This document shows positions 12,414 to 23,807 of a stretch of 64,000 bases of DNA, in pieces (the first letter of the stretch is position 1; every line of letters starts with the position of its first letter). Where the stretch lies: contig NC_081405.1 in the NCBI RefSeq assembly GCF_030272615.1, forward strand, positions 570,209,095 to 570,273,094. Reading direction: 5' to 3'. Source of the DNA: Cryptomeria japonica (lineage: Eukaryota; Streptophyta; Pinopsida; Cupressales; Cupressaceae). The position numbers were made by a program, and so were the translations under genes. The notes under the pieces were generated by a model, which worked only from the letters and a program-made list of their open reading frames with translations, ran no database searches and had not been told where the DNA came from.

Positions 12414-12525
12414 TCTTGTCCCTTTGCATTTAACCTTTTTGTTGCAGATTTTGCATTTTTGAAGTTGCAAATCGGACATTTTTCGACGACATTTTAGGTT
12501 TTTCCGTATCTGAGAACTTTCGGAT

Positions 12526-12726
12526 CGCGTCTCTGATTTTCAGGAGCGTCTGCGGATACTGGAGTCGCGTCTGTGTTTTTGACAAGTTTTATTTTGCAGG
12601 TCTCAGACAGGAACGTCTGTGTTTTATAAGCACGTCTATGTTGTTTCTGATCGCGTCTGTGTCCGAGAAGGGCGTCTGTGATTTTTGACCGCGTCTGTGA
12701 GTACGTTGTGGGTAACAGCGTCTGTG
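12526..12726 (+). repeat. CGCGTCTGTG motif array A
   Basis: Units start at 12526, 12546, 12566, 12612, 12631, 12652, 12671, 12690 and 12717. Six carry an exact CGTCTGTG core (12568, 12614, 12654, 12673, 12692, 12719); the others differ by one base. Spacing is mostly 19-21 bp with one wider step. Confidence 0.85.
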
Positions 12727-13938
12727 TTTTTATTGTTTCAGAATTTTCAAATTTTCTTTGATTCAATTTTTGGATTTCGTACTTAGGGTTTCAGATCTAG
12801 TTTATTTTTGGACTAACCCTTTCAGATCTAGCTAACTAAGTTTGTGCAGCTTGCCTTGGAAGCTAAAACGTTTTGGTTGAAGGCCCCTATTTCACAAAGT
12901 CTTTTGGGTTTCTAAAATTTACCTAACTTGTGTGCTTGCAGGAAGGGGTGATCATTTGAAACAACCCAAACTACTAACAAATTTTGTTGCAGGTCCTTGG
13001 CTAGGGTTTTGAAATTTGGTTGTGTGCCTTGTTTTCATAGATTAGCAAACACTTCCATTGGTGCACTAAAATTGAATCATTGTCTTTTGTGTCTTGAGCA
13101 ATAGGCTCTTTTTGTTTAATCTTTAGAGGGCCTGTCTTCCCGTGTGGTCGTTAGGACTACTAGTGAGAAGAGAACGACCCAAGTGGTAGTGAGGAAAACC
13201 CACCTCTTCCGAACCACTATAATCAAATGTATTCATGGTGAAAACTATGAATAACATGTGCTGATTAGTTCATACCGACACTATGTCTCCCCATAAACCC
13301 GTTTGATCAAATTTATTTGATCATTTGTAGGGCGTAACCCCTACCGACTGGGAGCCTTCTGTATTTACAGAGCTGAAAGTGCCGCATGTATGGCCACACG
13401 AGTGGATGCCCTTACTAGCACCTTTTTGTTTTAGAAGCCCAAATCCTTCTAGTTGTTGGGGCAGGAGGTCGGACCTCTGGTAGCGGCCCACACACATATG
13501 ATTCTTAGTAGAGATACAAAGTTCGCCATGGGGAGTTTTCATGGGGACTGATGCTTGGCTGACCCGAGAAGTGAGTGCCGAGGGTGGAGCCAGTGAGGTC
13601 AAGCATCTAAGTATCCGCTCTGAATAGCATAGCCTCGGGGGTAAAACCCTATGTGGGATCAACAACTATTGTCTTGGCCAGCCATAAGAATTGTGCTTGT
13701 CTTATGTTAAACATTCAAAACATTCAAGACCAAACAACAAAACATTGTGTCTTTTGTGTCTTCAAGTGTATGCAAAACATTTTACATCAAACAACACACT
13801 TTTGGAGTCTAAACACTTGCAAACATTGATTCCTCATCAACATTGTGTCCTCTTGTCACGAAAAACAGTCACACAGTCGGATTTGGTCACAACAAAACAA
13901 CTTCACAGATTGGAAAAATTACACGAAGTTTACAGAAA

Positions 13939-14088
13939 CGCGTCTGTGTCTGTTTTAACCGCGTCTGAGTCATCTAAGCGCATCTGTGAAGGGCATAATA
14001 GCGTCTGCATGTCTAGAAGTGTTTGTGTCAAACAAAGACACGTCTGTGTCTGGGAATCGCGTCTGTGAAGTATACAGAAGCATCTGTG
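13939..14088 (+). repeat. CGCGTCTGTG motif array B
   Basis: Exact cores lie at 13939-13948, 14041-14048 and 14058-14067, with variants at 13960, 13979, 14000, 14020 and 14080. The array ends about 500 bp before the gag start. Confidence 0.8.
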
Positions 14089-14581
14089 TCCAGGATTGAA
14101 AATTTTTACAGTCCGGCAAACAAGAGAAATCAGTTTTGGAATACTTGAGCTTCCTAGGTTGTTTCTTCAGGTTTCATCTAGCATTCAACTTGTCTCTGGG
14201 TCTCATACAGTCCATTATTGCTTCACATCTCTCATTACATTCACAATTGTCTAAACTTGAGTCAAAAGGTCACTTGATTGTCCTCATCATACTTTGTCAA
14301 CACAGTACATACAACAGCACCTTGCTAAGTGGTCCCTCATCAAGGTTTCTTACCTTTGGGTCTCATTTGGTCTTACTTAGAGTCAAGGTCAGCTTACCTC
14401 ATCAAGAGAAACTATCCTCTCTTTGGAAGTCACACCTACTCTACTACATACATACTTGGTCTTACACTTTGGACATTGCAAGTACACCTCAAGATTCATT
14501 TACACTCCATACAACTCTTGGTCTTCCATACTCTTTCCATTTTTCATCTAGTCTCTCACATCTTGGTCAAACACCTAGTTC

Positions 14582-16774
14582 ATGGTTGAAACCCGTCTTC
14601 AAAAATCTAGGAGAAAAGCTAAAGAAGCTCAAGAGTCCGCAAACATGATTTCTTATGAGTATGACAATGATTTATTTTTCAATCCTGAGCACACTACACT
14701 GCCTGACATGGATGTTTATAGACACATTCCAAATGTGGAAAACGTAGACACTACAAACAACAAGGCTACACACAATGACAATGTGGACAACTTTTCAATA
14801 CAATCAGCAGATATAGAAGAATCCATAATGAATCCTCATTTCAATAGATTGGTTGAAGAGATAATGAAGAGGGATAGACAATACTTCTTACACATGATGG
14901 CACAAAGTGGAGCTAAAATACCTCATGACTTTGACATGTCTCAACTTATGGAAAACCGACCCTCGCAACAAACTCACTCCAACATGGATCAAAGGAGACC
15001 CAATAGTGGAGGAAATAGAGGACCGCATATGGTACCTGAATCACCATCAACTTTGCTTCAAAAACCAGAAGTCCCACATACACATGGTCAAACATATGAT
15101 ACTTACCTTCGAAGACCATTATGGAAGTCTTATGCAGATAGATATGCTCAATCAAAACAAGTGGACATTCAAAGGCATGCTCAAAATTTGGACATAAGGA
15201 AACCTCATGTCAAATTTGGGGGCAACACAATAGAACCTGACGTGCCTATAGAATATGGTATATATGCACAAAATAGATATGGGGTTCCTCAACATGAAGC
15301 TATACCAAGTGGTCCCTATATGCCGCATCAATATAAACCTCCTCCATATGAACATGTCTATGATCAATATCATCCATACATGCAACAAGCTCCTCCTCAA
15401 ATTGGTGTCTCAAACATGGGGTATGCTACAAGAAATCGATCGCCACCTAAGAATAATTTGGAGCAACAAATTAGAGATTTACAAAAGAAAATGGAGGACA
15501 TGAGTACTCCAAAACCAACATACACTATGAGAGACATATGTCCTTATCCATTTGATAAGAGCATTCCAATGCCTCCATTCCCTGCACACTTTGTGACGCC
15601 AAAATTTGACAAGTATAGAGGAAAAGGAGACCCCAAGGCACACATACGACAATTTTTCACAGCTTGCATAGAGGTAGCGGCAGAAGAAACATATTTGATG
15701 AGGTTGTTCCCGCAAAGCTTAGGCGATCAAGCTATGGAATGGTTCTCTCAATTACCTCCTGGTATTAAGTCATGGGGTGACTTAGCAGAGGCATTTATTC
15801 AGCATTTCTCCTACAATATTGAGACAGATATCTCAGTCACTACTTTGTGCAACACCAAGCAAAAAGAGGGAGAATCTTTTGCATCATTTTTACAAAGATG
15901 GAGAAATCTAGCTAGCAAATGCTCTTGCGAAATTCCACAGAAACAAATGGTAGAAATGTTCACTCAAAACGTTAACAAGGATATTGGCTATGATCTAAGG
16001 AAAGCTTGTTTGTCCACCTTCAAGGATGTTATTGAAAAGGGCATAGCAACAGAAAAGGTCCTAATTGAACAAGGAGTCATTAAGATATTTAAGGAAAACA
16101 AAGATGACTTTAAAGGAAAAGACAAGCCAAGATTTTGGAATAAAAACAAGAACACAGTCAATGATGGTGTTGTTGATGCCAATACAGTGAGACCCAAATT
16201 CATCTTTTTAGGATCAAGTTCTACAAACAATCAAGTGAATACTCAAACAACTTCTAGATCACGAAGGAAGTACACCCCATTGGGAGAACCACTTGAATCA
16301 GTCTTCAAAAAGCTAGTGGTAAACAAAGTGATCACAGTTCCAGATTTTCCTCCATATGAACCAAAGGTCAAACCAAATTGGTGGAATGATGATGAGTATT
16401 GTGAGTTTCATAAGAGCAAGGGTCATAAGACAGGAAATTGCCATCGACTGAAGAACATTGTGCAAGATCTCATTGATAGAGGTGACATTGAGATTGAGGG
16501 ACACTCATCCAATCAAGAACATGAGATGTTTAAGGAACCATTCCCAAAGCATGACAAAGGAAAAGCCCAAGTCACAGATGATCAGGCCAACTATACTAGA
16601 GCACCTTACAACTATGATTCAACTATCAATCATATCTCGATGGACAATCATATCTCTACTATTACCATCAAGAACAAAAACCCTGAGAATCCTCCTCAGC
16701 GACCCAAGATTGTTCTAAGAGGTGTTGGATCTTCTTCCGAACCTACCTCTGAATGTCATGTTACAACTCGTTGA
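14582..16774 (+). CDS. gag: Tat gag polyprotein
   Basis: An uninterrupted frame of 730 codons from ATG 14582. The N-terminal half is low-complexity, Pro/Tyr/Gln-rich. A Retrotrans_gag core occupies about residues 370-480 (MRLFPQSLGDQAMEWFSQLP, FIQHFSYN, then LQRWRNLASKC). A Tat-type C/H knuckle, CEFHKSKGHKTGNC, is near residue 606. It should form the virus-like particle and bind element RNA. The stop TGA at 16772-16774 lies in the same frame as pol (16787 onward) in the context TTR-stop-GKITLPG; CGA to TGA is a likely origin, so the original product was probably a single gag-pol. Confidence 0.88.
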   Translation: MVETRLQKSRRKAKEAQESANMISYEYDNDLFFNPEHTTLPDMDVYRHIPNVENVDTTNNKATHNDNVDNFSIQSADIEESIMNPHFNRLVEEIMKRDRQYFLHMMAQSGAKIPHDFDMSQLMENRPSQQTHSNMDQRRPNSGGNRGPHMVPESPSTLLQKPEVPHTHGQTYDTYLRRPLWKSYADRYAQSKQVDIQRHAQNLDIRKPHVKFGGNTIEPDVPIEYGIYAQNRYGVPQHEAIPSGPYMPHQYKPPPYEHVYDQYHPYMQQAPPQIGVSNMGYATRNRSPPKNNLEQQIRDLQKKMEDMSTPKPTYTMRDICPYPFDKSIPMPPFPAHFVTPKFDKYRGKGDPKAHIRQFFTACIEVAAEETYLMRLFPQSLGDQAMEWFSQLPPGIKSWGDLAEAFIQHFSYNIETDISVTTLCNTKQKEGESFASFLQRWRNLASKCSCEIPQKQMVEMFTQNVNKDIGYDLRKACLSTFKDVIEKGIATEKVLIEQGVIKIFKENKDDFKGKDKPRFWNKNKNTVNDGVVDANTVRPKFIFLGSSSTNNQVNTQTTSRSRRKYTPLGEPLESVFKKLVVNKVITVPDFPPYEPKVKPNWWNDDEYCEFHKSKGHKTGNCHRLKNIVQDLIDRGDIEIEGHSSNQEHEMFKEPFPKHDKGKAQVTDDQANYTRAPYNYDSTINHISMDNHISTITIKNKNPENPPQRPKIVLRGVGSSSEPTSECHVTTR

Positions 16775-19700
16775 GGTAAAATTACGTTGCCAGGTGCCTC
16801 CACTAAAAACACCACTTCTTCGTCTACCAAACCTAAGTATGACCTTGTAGAACAGTTAGGGAAGACACCCGCGCTCATCTCCATCCTTGAGCTCTTACGC
16901 ATATCCCCCGCTCATAAAGCTATTCTTGACAAAATCTTGAGAGACACCGCCATTCCTACTGACCTGAACATGGACCAGTTTCAAGCCATGGTGGGATACC
17001 TTTCCATTCCACATTCCCTTACATTCACAGAAGCCAATGATGCCTCTATAAGTCAGCCACATAATGCACCATTACATATTGAAGCCTTCATACACAAACA
17101 TCGAATAAAGCGAGTCCTGATAGATGGAGGAGGTGGTCTAAACATTTGTACATTGAGCACCATGAAACAATTGGGATATTCTGATAAAGCTGTGAATTCA
17201 ACAAATCAAATCACCATCAAGGCATATGATGATGAAGAGCGTTCATCCAAGGGCATAGTCACCTTACCTCTAAGAATTGGGCCAGTCACAAAGGATGTGG
17301 TTTGTCAAGTCCTAGATCTGGATCTCACATACAACATATTGCTAGGACGTCCTTGGATTCATGAGATGAGGGCAGTCCCATCAACATATCATCAATGCAT
17401 TAAGTTTCCTCATAATGGAGTCGAGGTAACAGTTAACGGTGATCCTAATCCGTTCATATATTGCAATAACCTGAGATCACATATGGAGACCATCATTCCC
17501 AGTAATCGTGAAGCTATTCCTTCTTCGGCATACATTGACCCTGAGTCATTGAAACCTTCGACATCAAAACAAGGTGAACTTAAAGGCAAATTTCAAGACA
17601 AAGGCATGGGAGAATACACTTTAAATCAGACAATGTACTTACGACAAGTCATGAGCTCTCCGAAAGAATATGGAAGGCCACATCCTAACAAGCAAATATG
17701 CATCATGATACTCAAATGGGATCCTACTACCTTTCAAAGATGGGGCGAACTAGAAAAGGAAGATTTATACAAGATGCTCTATAAAGACATTGAAGAGGAC
17801 ACACATGATCAGATCAATATACCTTGTGAGAAATATGGCAAAGGATTCAAGATTCTACAAAAATTCGAGTATGATGGAAAAAGCCCTCTTGGGTTACACA
17901 AAGAAGGCGTCATGGAACCCTTACAACCTGAATTGACTGTAAAAAGGGAACGCTCAAAGGGACTTGGTTTTCTGACTTCCAAGATCCACGCTAAAAGGAC
18001 AGAAGAGGCATCACAAATCAAAGTTGCCAAAATTCAACAAGAGGATTGCTATTCCACAGATTCCAACGAATGGGAATGGGGTTCAGACAAATCCTCCAGT
18101 GACTATGAGCTCACCACGACATTCAGAGAGCCAGATGAACCCACAGAAGAAGAGGAATTTTATAAAAAGTTCAAAGTTGGTCAAGAAACAACCCATAAGG
18201 ATTCCGCACAGTCTTCGTCTCAAGGTTCTAGGACGAAATCACATAGGATGAGGACACCTGTCCCGGAAGGCACTACTAGTGATGACAATTTGGATTTGCT
18301 TGCGATTGAAATTGATGAGGAGAGTGCCATCGATGACCTTGACGATTGCCTTGATATACCCGAATATAACCACATCTTCACTCTTAGCCCTGCAAACTCC
18401 GAAAACATTAAAGGCCTTCCCCTTGTTCACCACCAACTCATTGACTGGGATTATGAAGGACCAGCACAATTTGACACATTTCAAAATGACGAAGCTATTA
18501 TTGACTATCTTGGCATACGAGATGATCTTCCCCCTGGGGACCACAAAGCTGGATACACCACAGAACTTAACAACATGGCATATTTTGGTGAGGGTGTCGG
18601 ACCTTCCAGTCGCAAAAATGTGAAAATAAGAACAAATCAAGGGTCTTATGGCGAAAACCACACTGTGGCGCTATCTAATTCCAAAAAAATAAAAAGAAAG
18701 GACGTATCTGAGGGCGAAAACCTCTCTGAGGCACCCGAAGATGGAAGGCTCGACATTCTCCCAGCATCATATGAGGAAAAATCATCCATGTTGTTAGAGG
18801 AGACTATCAAAACATACATTGGTATAGAAGAGGTTCCACACAACATATTCCTGGCTCAATCATTAACAGAGTCCGAAAGATCAAAATTCATAAGCTTCTT
18901 CAAAGAATGACAAATCAAATTTGCATGGTCATACGCTGATATGCCTGGACTAGATCCGGATTTGGTAATGCATCATTTGACAGTCAAACCGGGGGCAAAG
19001 CCAGTGAAACAGAAATTAAGGAAAATGCATCCACAAGTGGCATTACTAGTCAAAGCAGAGCTGGAGAAATTATTGGATGTCGGATTCATACGCCCAATTG
19101 ATTATCCCAAATGGATCTCCAATTTAGTACCTGTCAGTAAACCAGATCGCAGCATCAGAATATGTACAAATTTCAGAGATATCAACAAAGCTTGTCCGAA
19201 AGATGACTTCCCATTACCAAATATCGACTTGATCGTTGATCTCACAGCAGGTCACGAAATGTTATCTTTAATGGATGGATTTTCTGGTTATAATCAAATC
19301 AGGATTGCACCCAAGGATCAACATAAAACAACATTTACTTGTCCGTGGGGAACTTTCTGTTGGAATGTCATGCCCTTTGGGCTAAAAAATGTAGGTGCTA
19401 CGTATCAAAGAGCGATGACCACTATCTTTCATGATCTCATGCACATAACCGTGGAAGATTATGTTGATGATCTCTTGGGTAAATCAATAGATAGAGATAC
19501 ACATTTGGACATACTTTCAGTCATCTTTGATCGGTTGGAAAAATACAAAGTAAGATTAAACCCCAAGAAATGTGTCTTTGGAGTAACCTCCGGGAAGCTC
19601 CTAGGATTCATTGTGTCCAAAAGAGGAATCAAAGCCGATCTAGAAAAAGTCAAGGCTATCTTGGACATGCCGCCACCCAGAAATATCAGTCAACTTTGAT

Positions 19701-22080
19701 CCTTACAAGGGAGACTCCAGTCTATATGAAGATTCATAGCACAACTTGCAGATAAGTGTAATCCTTTTCAACACCTACTACATAAAAATATCAAGTTCAA
19801 ATGGGATAATAACTGTCAACAAGCTTTTCAGACGCTCAAAGATTATCTTTTGAATCCGCCAGTTTTGATGCCACCAATTCCAGATCAGCCTTTGTTGCTA
19901 TACATATCAGCTACTCCAACAGCACTGGGGGCACTCCTAGCGCAACAAATAGCTGACGGCAAGGAAAAAGCAGTATACTATATCAGTCGCACATTGGTGG
20001 GATATGAGCTAAATTACACACCAATCGAGCGCGCATGTCTCGCTATGGTCTTTGCTTCACAGAAATTATGAGATTATATGCTCACTCATAAGACTAAGTT
20101 GATTGCAAGAATTGATCCATTAAAATACCTTCTTAACAAAGCTACACTTACTGGGCGACTGCCAAGTGGGTAATGATCTTGAGTGAATTCGACATTGAGT
20201 ATGTGGACAGAAAAAAAATAAAAGGACAGGCAATCGCGGATCAATTAGCAGATGCTCCCATGATAGATGATGTTCCTCTAAATTCAGAATTTCCAGATGA
20301 ATCCATTTTAACAATATCACATGCAAGGCCATGGCAATTGTACTTTGATGGCTCATACACACAGCATGGGGCAGGAGCTGGTATTCTCTTTATAACTCCT
20401 CAAGGTGATTCTATACCAAAATCATACTGCTTATCATTTCCTTGCACCAACAATATAGCAGAATATGAAGCATTAACAACTGGATTACAAATTGCAGTTC
20501 AGTGGAAGATCCAAGAACTTTGTGTTTTTGGGGATTCTCAACTTGTCATCCGTCAAGAAACTGATGATTACCAAACAAAAGATGAAAAATGAATGCATTA
20601 CAAGCAACTGGTAGATGATTTGAAACAACACTTCACAAAGATAGATTTTGAGCAGATACCAAGAGAGCAGAATCGTGCCACAGATGCTATGGCTACAATT
20701 GCCTCACTGATTGATCTACCTCAAAATGAGACCTACTATGAGTTCCTGGTAGACAACCTATTGGTTCCTTCATATGAGATCACTCCTACTGAAATGATAT
20801 GCGTTGTTGGTCCCAAATCCCAGTTATATGGTTCCATATTCACATATCTTCGCGACAATATCTTACTTCCTGATCTATCAAACAACCAACGCCACACTTT
20901 CATTCGCCAATCCTCTCGATATGTCATTCTAGCTAATATCCTATACCGACGAGGTCTAGATGGCACTCTTCTTAGATGTTTAGAAAGTGACGAAGCTCAG
21001 ATTGCGTTACGTGAAGTGCATGAAGGGATATGTGGTCCGCATACTAGTGGTCCTACCTTGGCTAAGAAACTCATCAGGACTGGATAATACTAGCCCAATA
21101 TGGAAAAAGACTCATATCAGTTTGTCAAGAAATGTAAGCAATGTCAAATTCATGGAGACCTCATACATGCACCAGCACAAGAACTACAACCACTTGCATC
21201 TCCTTGGCCCTTTTGTCAGTGGGGACTCGATCTCATAGGCAAGATTCACCCTCCTTCTTCCAATTGTCATAAATTCATTATCATAGCCACAAAGTATTTC
21301 ACAAAGTGGATTGAGGCTGTGCCTCTCACACAAGTCACTGGGAAACAAATTTCTACCTTCATCCTTAACTATATCATTTGCCGATATGGTATTCCTAAGT
21401 CCATTATTACTGATAACGGGCGTCCCTTCAAAAATCAGGATGTTCGTGAACTCTGTGACCGCTTCCATATTTCCCATCATTTCTCCACACCATATTACCC
21501 CCAAGGTAATGGCCAAGCTGAGGCGTCTAATAAAACAATTCTTAAAATCCTCAAAAAGATAGTCGACGACGCTGGCCATAACTGGCATATCCAACTCAAT
21601 CCTGCACTTTGGGCCTACCACACAAGTGTCTGCACACCTACAGGAGCTACACCATATTCACTTGTCTATGGCGTTGAAGCCATCTTGCCTATTGAGGTCA
21701 AGTTACCTTCTTTACGGGTCTCTTTGCAAAACATCATCAGCGATGAAGATTACAGGGTCTCTCGCTTACAAGAACTAGAACTGCTGGATGAATAGAGACA
21801 AATTGCTTTTAATCATCTCAAGGCTTACCAACAACGAATGAGTCGCAGCTACAACCACAAAGTCAAGCCTCGCACATTTGAGGTAGGTGACTTAGTTCTC
21901 AGAGAAAATCCCAAAAATCAACAAGACAGAGAGAAGAAGGGCAAGTTTGAACCAAACTGGCTGGGTCCTTACATCGTTACAGCAGTCTATGGATCTGGTG
22001 CATATCAGCTCTCAACTACAGAAGGTGAACCTTTGGAGGATCCTATCAACAGCATGAACCTTCGCAGGTTCTACACATAG
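16775..22080 (+). pseudogene. pol: Tat pol: protease, RT, two RNase H domains, integrase
   Basis: It is in frame with gag. The protease is at about 17100-17450 (VLIDGGGGLN active region, NILLGRPWIHEM). RT spans about 18950-19690 (RICTNFRDINKACPKDDFPLP, SGYNQIRIAPKD, MPFGLKN, catalytic YVDD at 19460-19471). The first RNase H is at 19870-20160 and the second, Tat-specific one at 20335-20590. Integrase covers 20880-21800, with CKQCQ of the zinc domain, DLIG, DNGRPF and the E in QGNGQAEASNK. The C-terminal GPY-like module (NWLGPYIV) ends at 22080. Stops: TGA at 18908, 19697, about 19727, about 20069 and 20590; TAA 21085; TAG 21091 and 21793. One frameshift occurs near 20160. Confidence 0.9.
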
Positions 22081-23799
22081 CTCTTCAAAATATCCTAATT
22101 CAAAAATACAAAAAAAAATCAAAAAATTCAAAAATACAAAAAAATTTATAAAAACAAAAAAATCGTTACTTGGTGAAAACCTGGCAAACAGGTGCCTTGT
22201 GACACAAAAAACATTGAAAAATCAAAAAAGTAAAGAGAAATAATTTCATCCAATGGTGAAAACCACTTCGGTGGCGCCCTGGGCAAGTACCATGGTGAAA
22301 ACTGGGTCACCAGCACCATGCATAGAGACATTGCTCCTCCCTCCTTCAGGATTCACTTTCATCACTTCACATTGCACACACTCACAACCTATTCACTCAC
22401 AATAAACTTACCCATTCCCATCATGGCTTGTTATTGATCTACCCAAGATTGGTTAGCCATTCATAATAAACCCCCCTTTTCACTCCCTTTCCATCCATAA
22501 TAAATCAGATCCTATCTGTGGCTAAGGCAAAATCCTACGTCTAGTGATGGGTGTGGAACTGAGAACATCACATGTTTCAAGGAGTACAGTTTCTTCCAGC
22601 TTTCTTCAGTCTATTCGCGCACAATCCGCAATAAAGCAACATCTACATCACAGATCCGCAATAAAGTTTCATCTTCTCCGCAATAAAGTATCAGTTTCAT
22701 GGATTCAGTCAGTTTCAGATGAGACATAGCAGCATCAATGGGCTTCAACAAATCAAATATTTCAACAGACTCAGACAACATTATGGTTCAGTGCTATCTA
22801 TCCTTTCTGTGAAAGTGAACATTGTGACCACAATCAAATAAGACTTATACAGGTGACAAGAGACACTAAACTTGAGGACTACAGTGGATGTTAGTGTCGA
22901 GTCTTGGTTTTCTTTTGATTTCATCTTTTTTGGTGACATGTCTTTTAGCTTTTTTGGGATGTCTCTGACTAGAGATTCTATCTCCAAGATGTCTTTTACT
23001 AGAAAGGCGAGGATGGGGTATCATCACCTATTTGTATTTGTTGTCTGTGGATTGTCTCTTAGTAATGCTATGACTTGTCCAAGGATATGAGGACACTGTG
23101 AGTCTAGTGTGAACTGGGTCATTCCTTGTTTGTGACTGTCTTATCTCCATGCAAACGGGTACAATGACTTTCTGGGTCGAACATATGCCTCGATTGTCAT
23201 AACCTACTTGCCATAATAAGCTCAATGATGATAACACACAAGAAGCTCTATCACTTTCATATCTTCTGTCTTTCATCCCCCTTTCTTGATTGACTTTCAT
23301 CGTCCTTCTTGAGTCCGCGTAGCCCACTATCACATGACTGAGTATAATGACACACCAAAAACATTTGCATTCCATGTAGCTGCACCTGCATTACCACATA
23401 TAAGCATTTCATACATACATATAGATATCACAACTGCATCACATCCTGCACACAACACCTGTTAGCACAATTTACATTTACATTATTATATTCATCTGCA
23501 TCACATACATTCACATTTGCATCATGCATCACATATACAACATAAAAGAACAAAAATATTGCATTGCATCATGTACATATTTGCATCCATATCATAAGCA
23601 TCCATATCATAAAACATACATTCTAAGAACATCTCATCACATAGGTACACATGCATATAGCTGCCAAAAAAATGAATCATCTCTCATATATATAATCAAA
23701 AGTGTCATGATACAATGATGTCAAAAAAATCATATGGCTACAATCACCCGCAGGTGTCTACAATACAAAAAATGGTACAAATACTAATACAAGGGAGCC
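22081..23799. other. Tat 3' non-coding region between pol and the antisense ORF
   Basis: No sense gene is visible. It starts with A-rich sequence and GGTGAAAAC repeats (about 22172, 22255, 22302). From 22400 to 22690 six AATAAA strings occur, three of them inside a perfect 12-mer repeat TCCGCAATAAAG (22625-22636, 22655-22666, 22677-22688). From 23380 to 23640 it is a CATC/CACAT-rich low-complexity stretch. The AATAAA cluster lies just where sense (gag-pol) and antisense transcription would converge. Confidence 0.55.
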
Positions 23800-23807
23800 C
23801 TCTATGG

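Larger units (their letters stand above)
12393..14581 (+). other. Tat 5' leader (2.2 kb) with two CGCGTCTGTG arrays
   Basis: This is a long untranslated leader before gag, with no credible gene. It contains array A (12526-12726, nine units) and array B (13939-14088, about eight units) of the motif CGCGTCTGTG and close variants. The rest (12730-13930) has no repeat I can define; the short open frames there are not convincing. Confidence 0.75.

Noticed and set aside
13321-13665. 114-codon minus-strand frame in the Tat leader
   Set aside because: No domain or repeat of it elsewhere; it lies in an untranslated leader and is of a length expected by chance.
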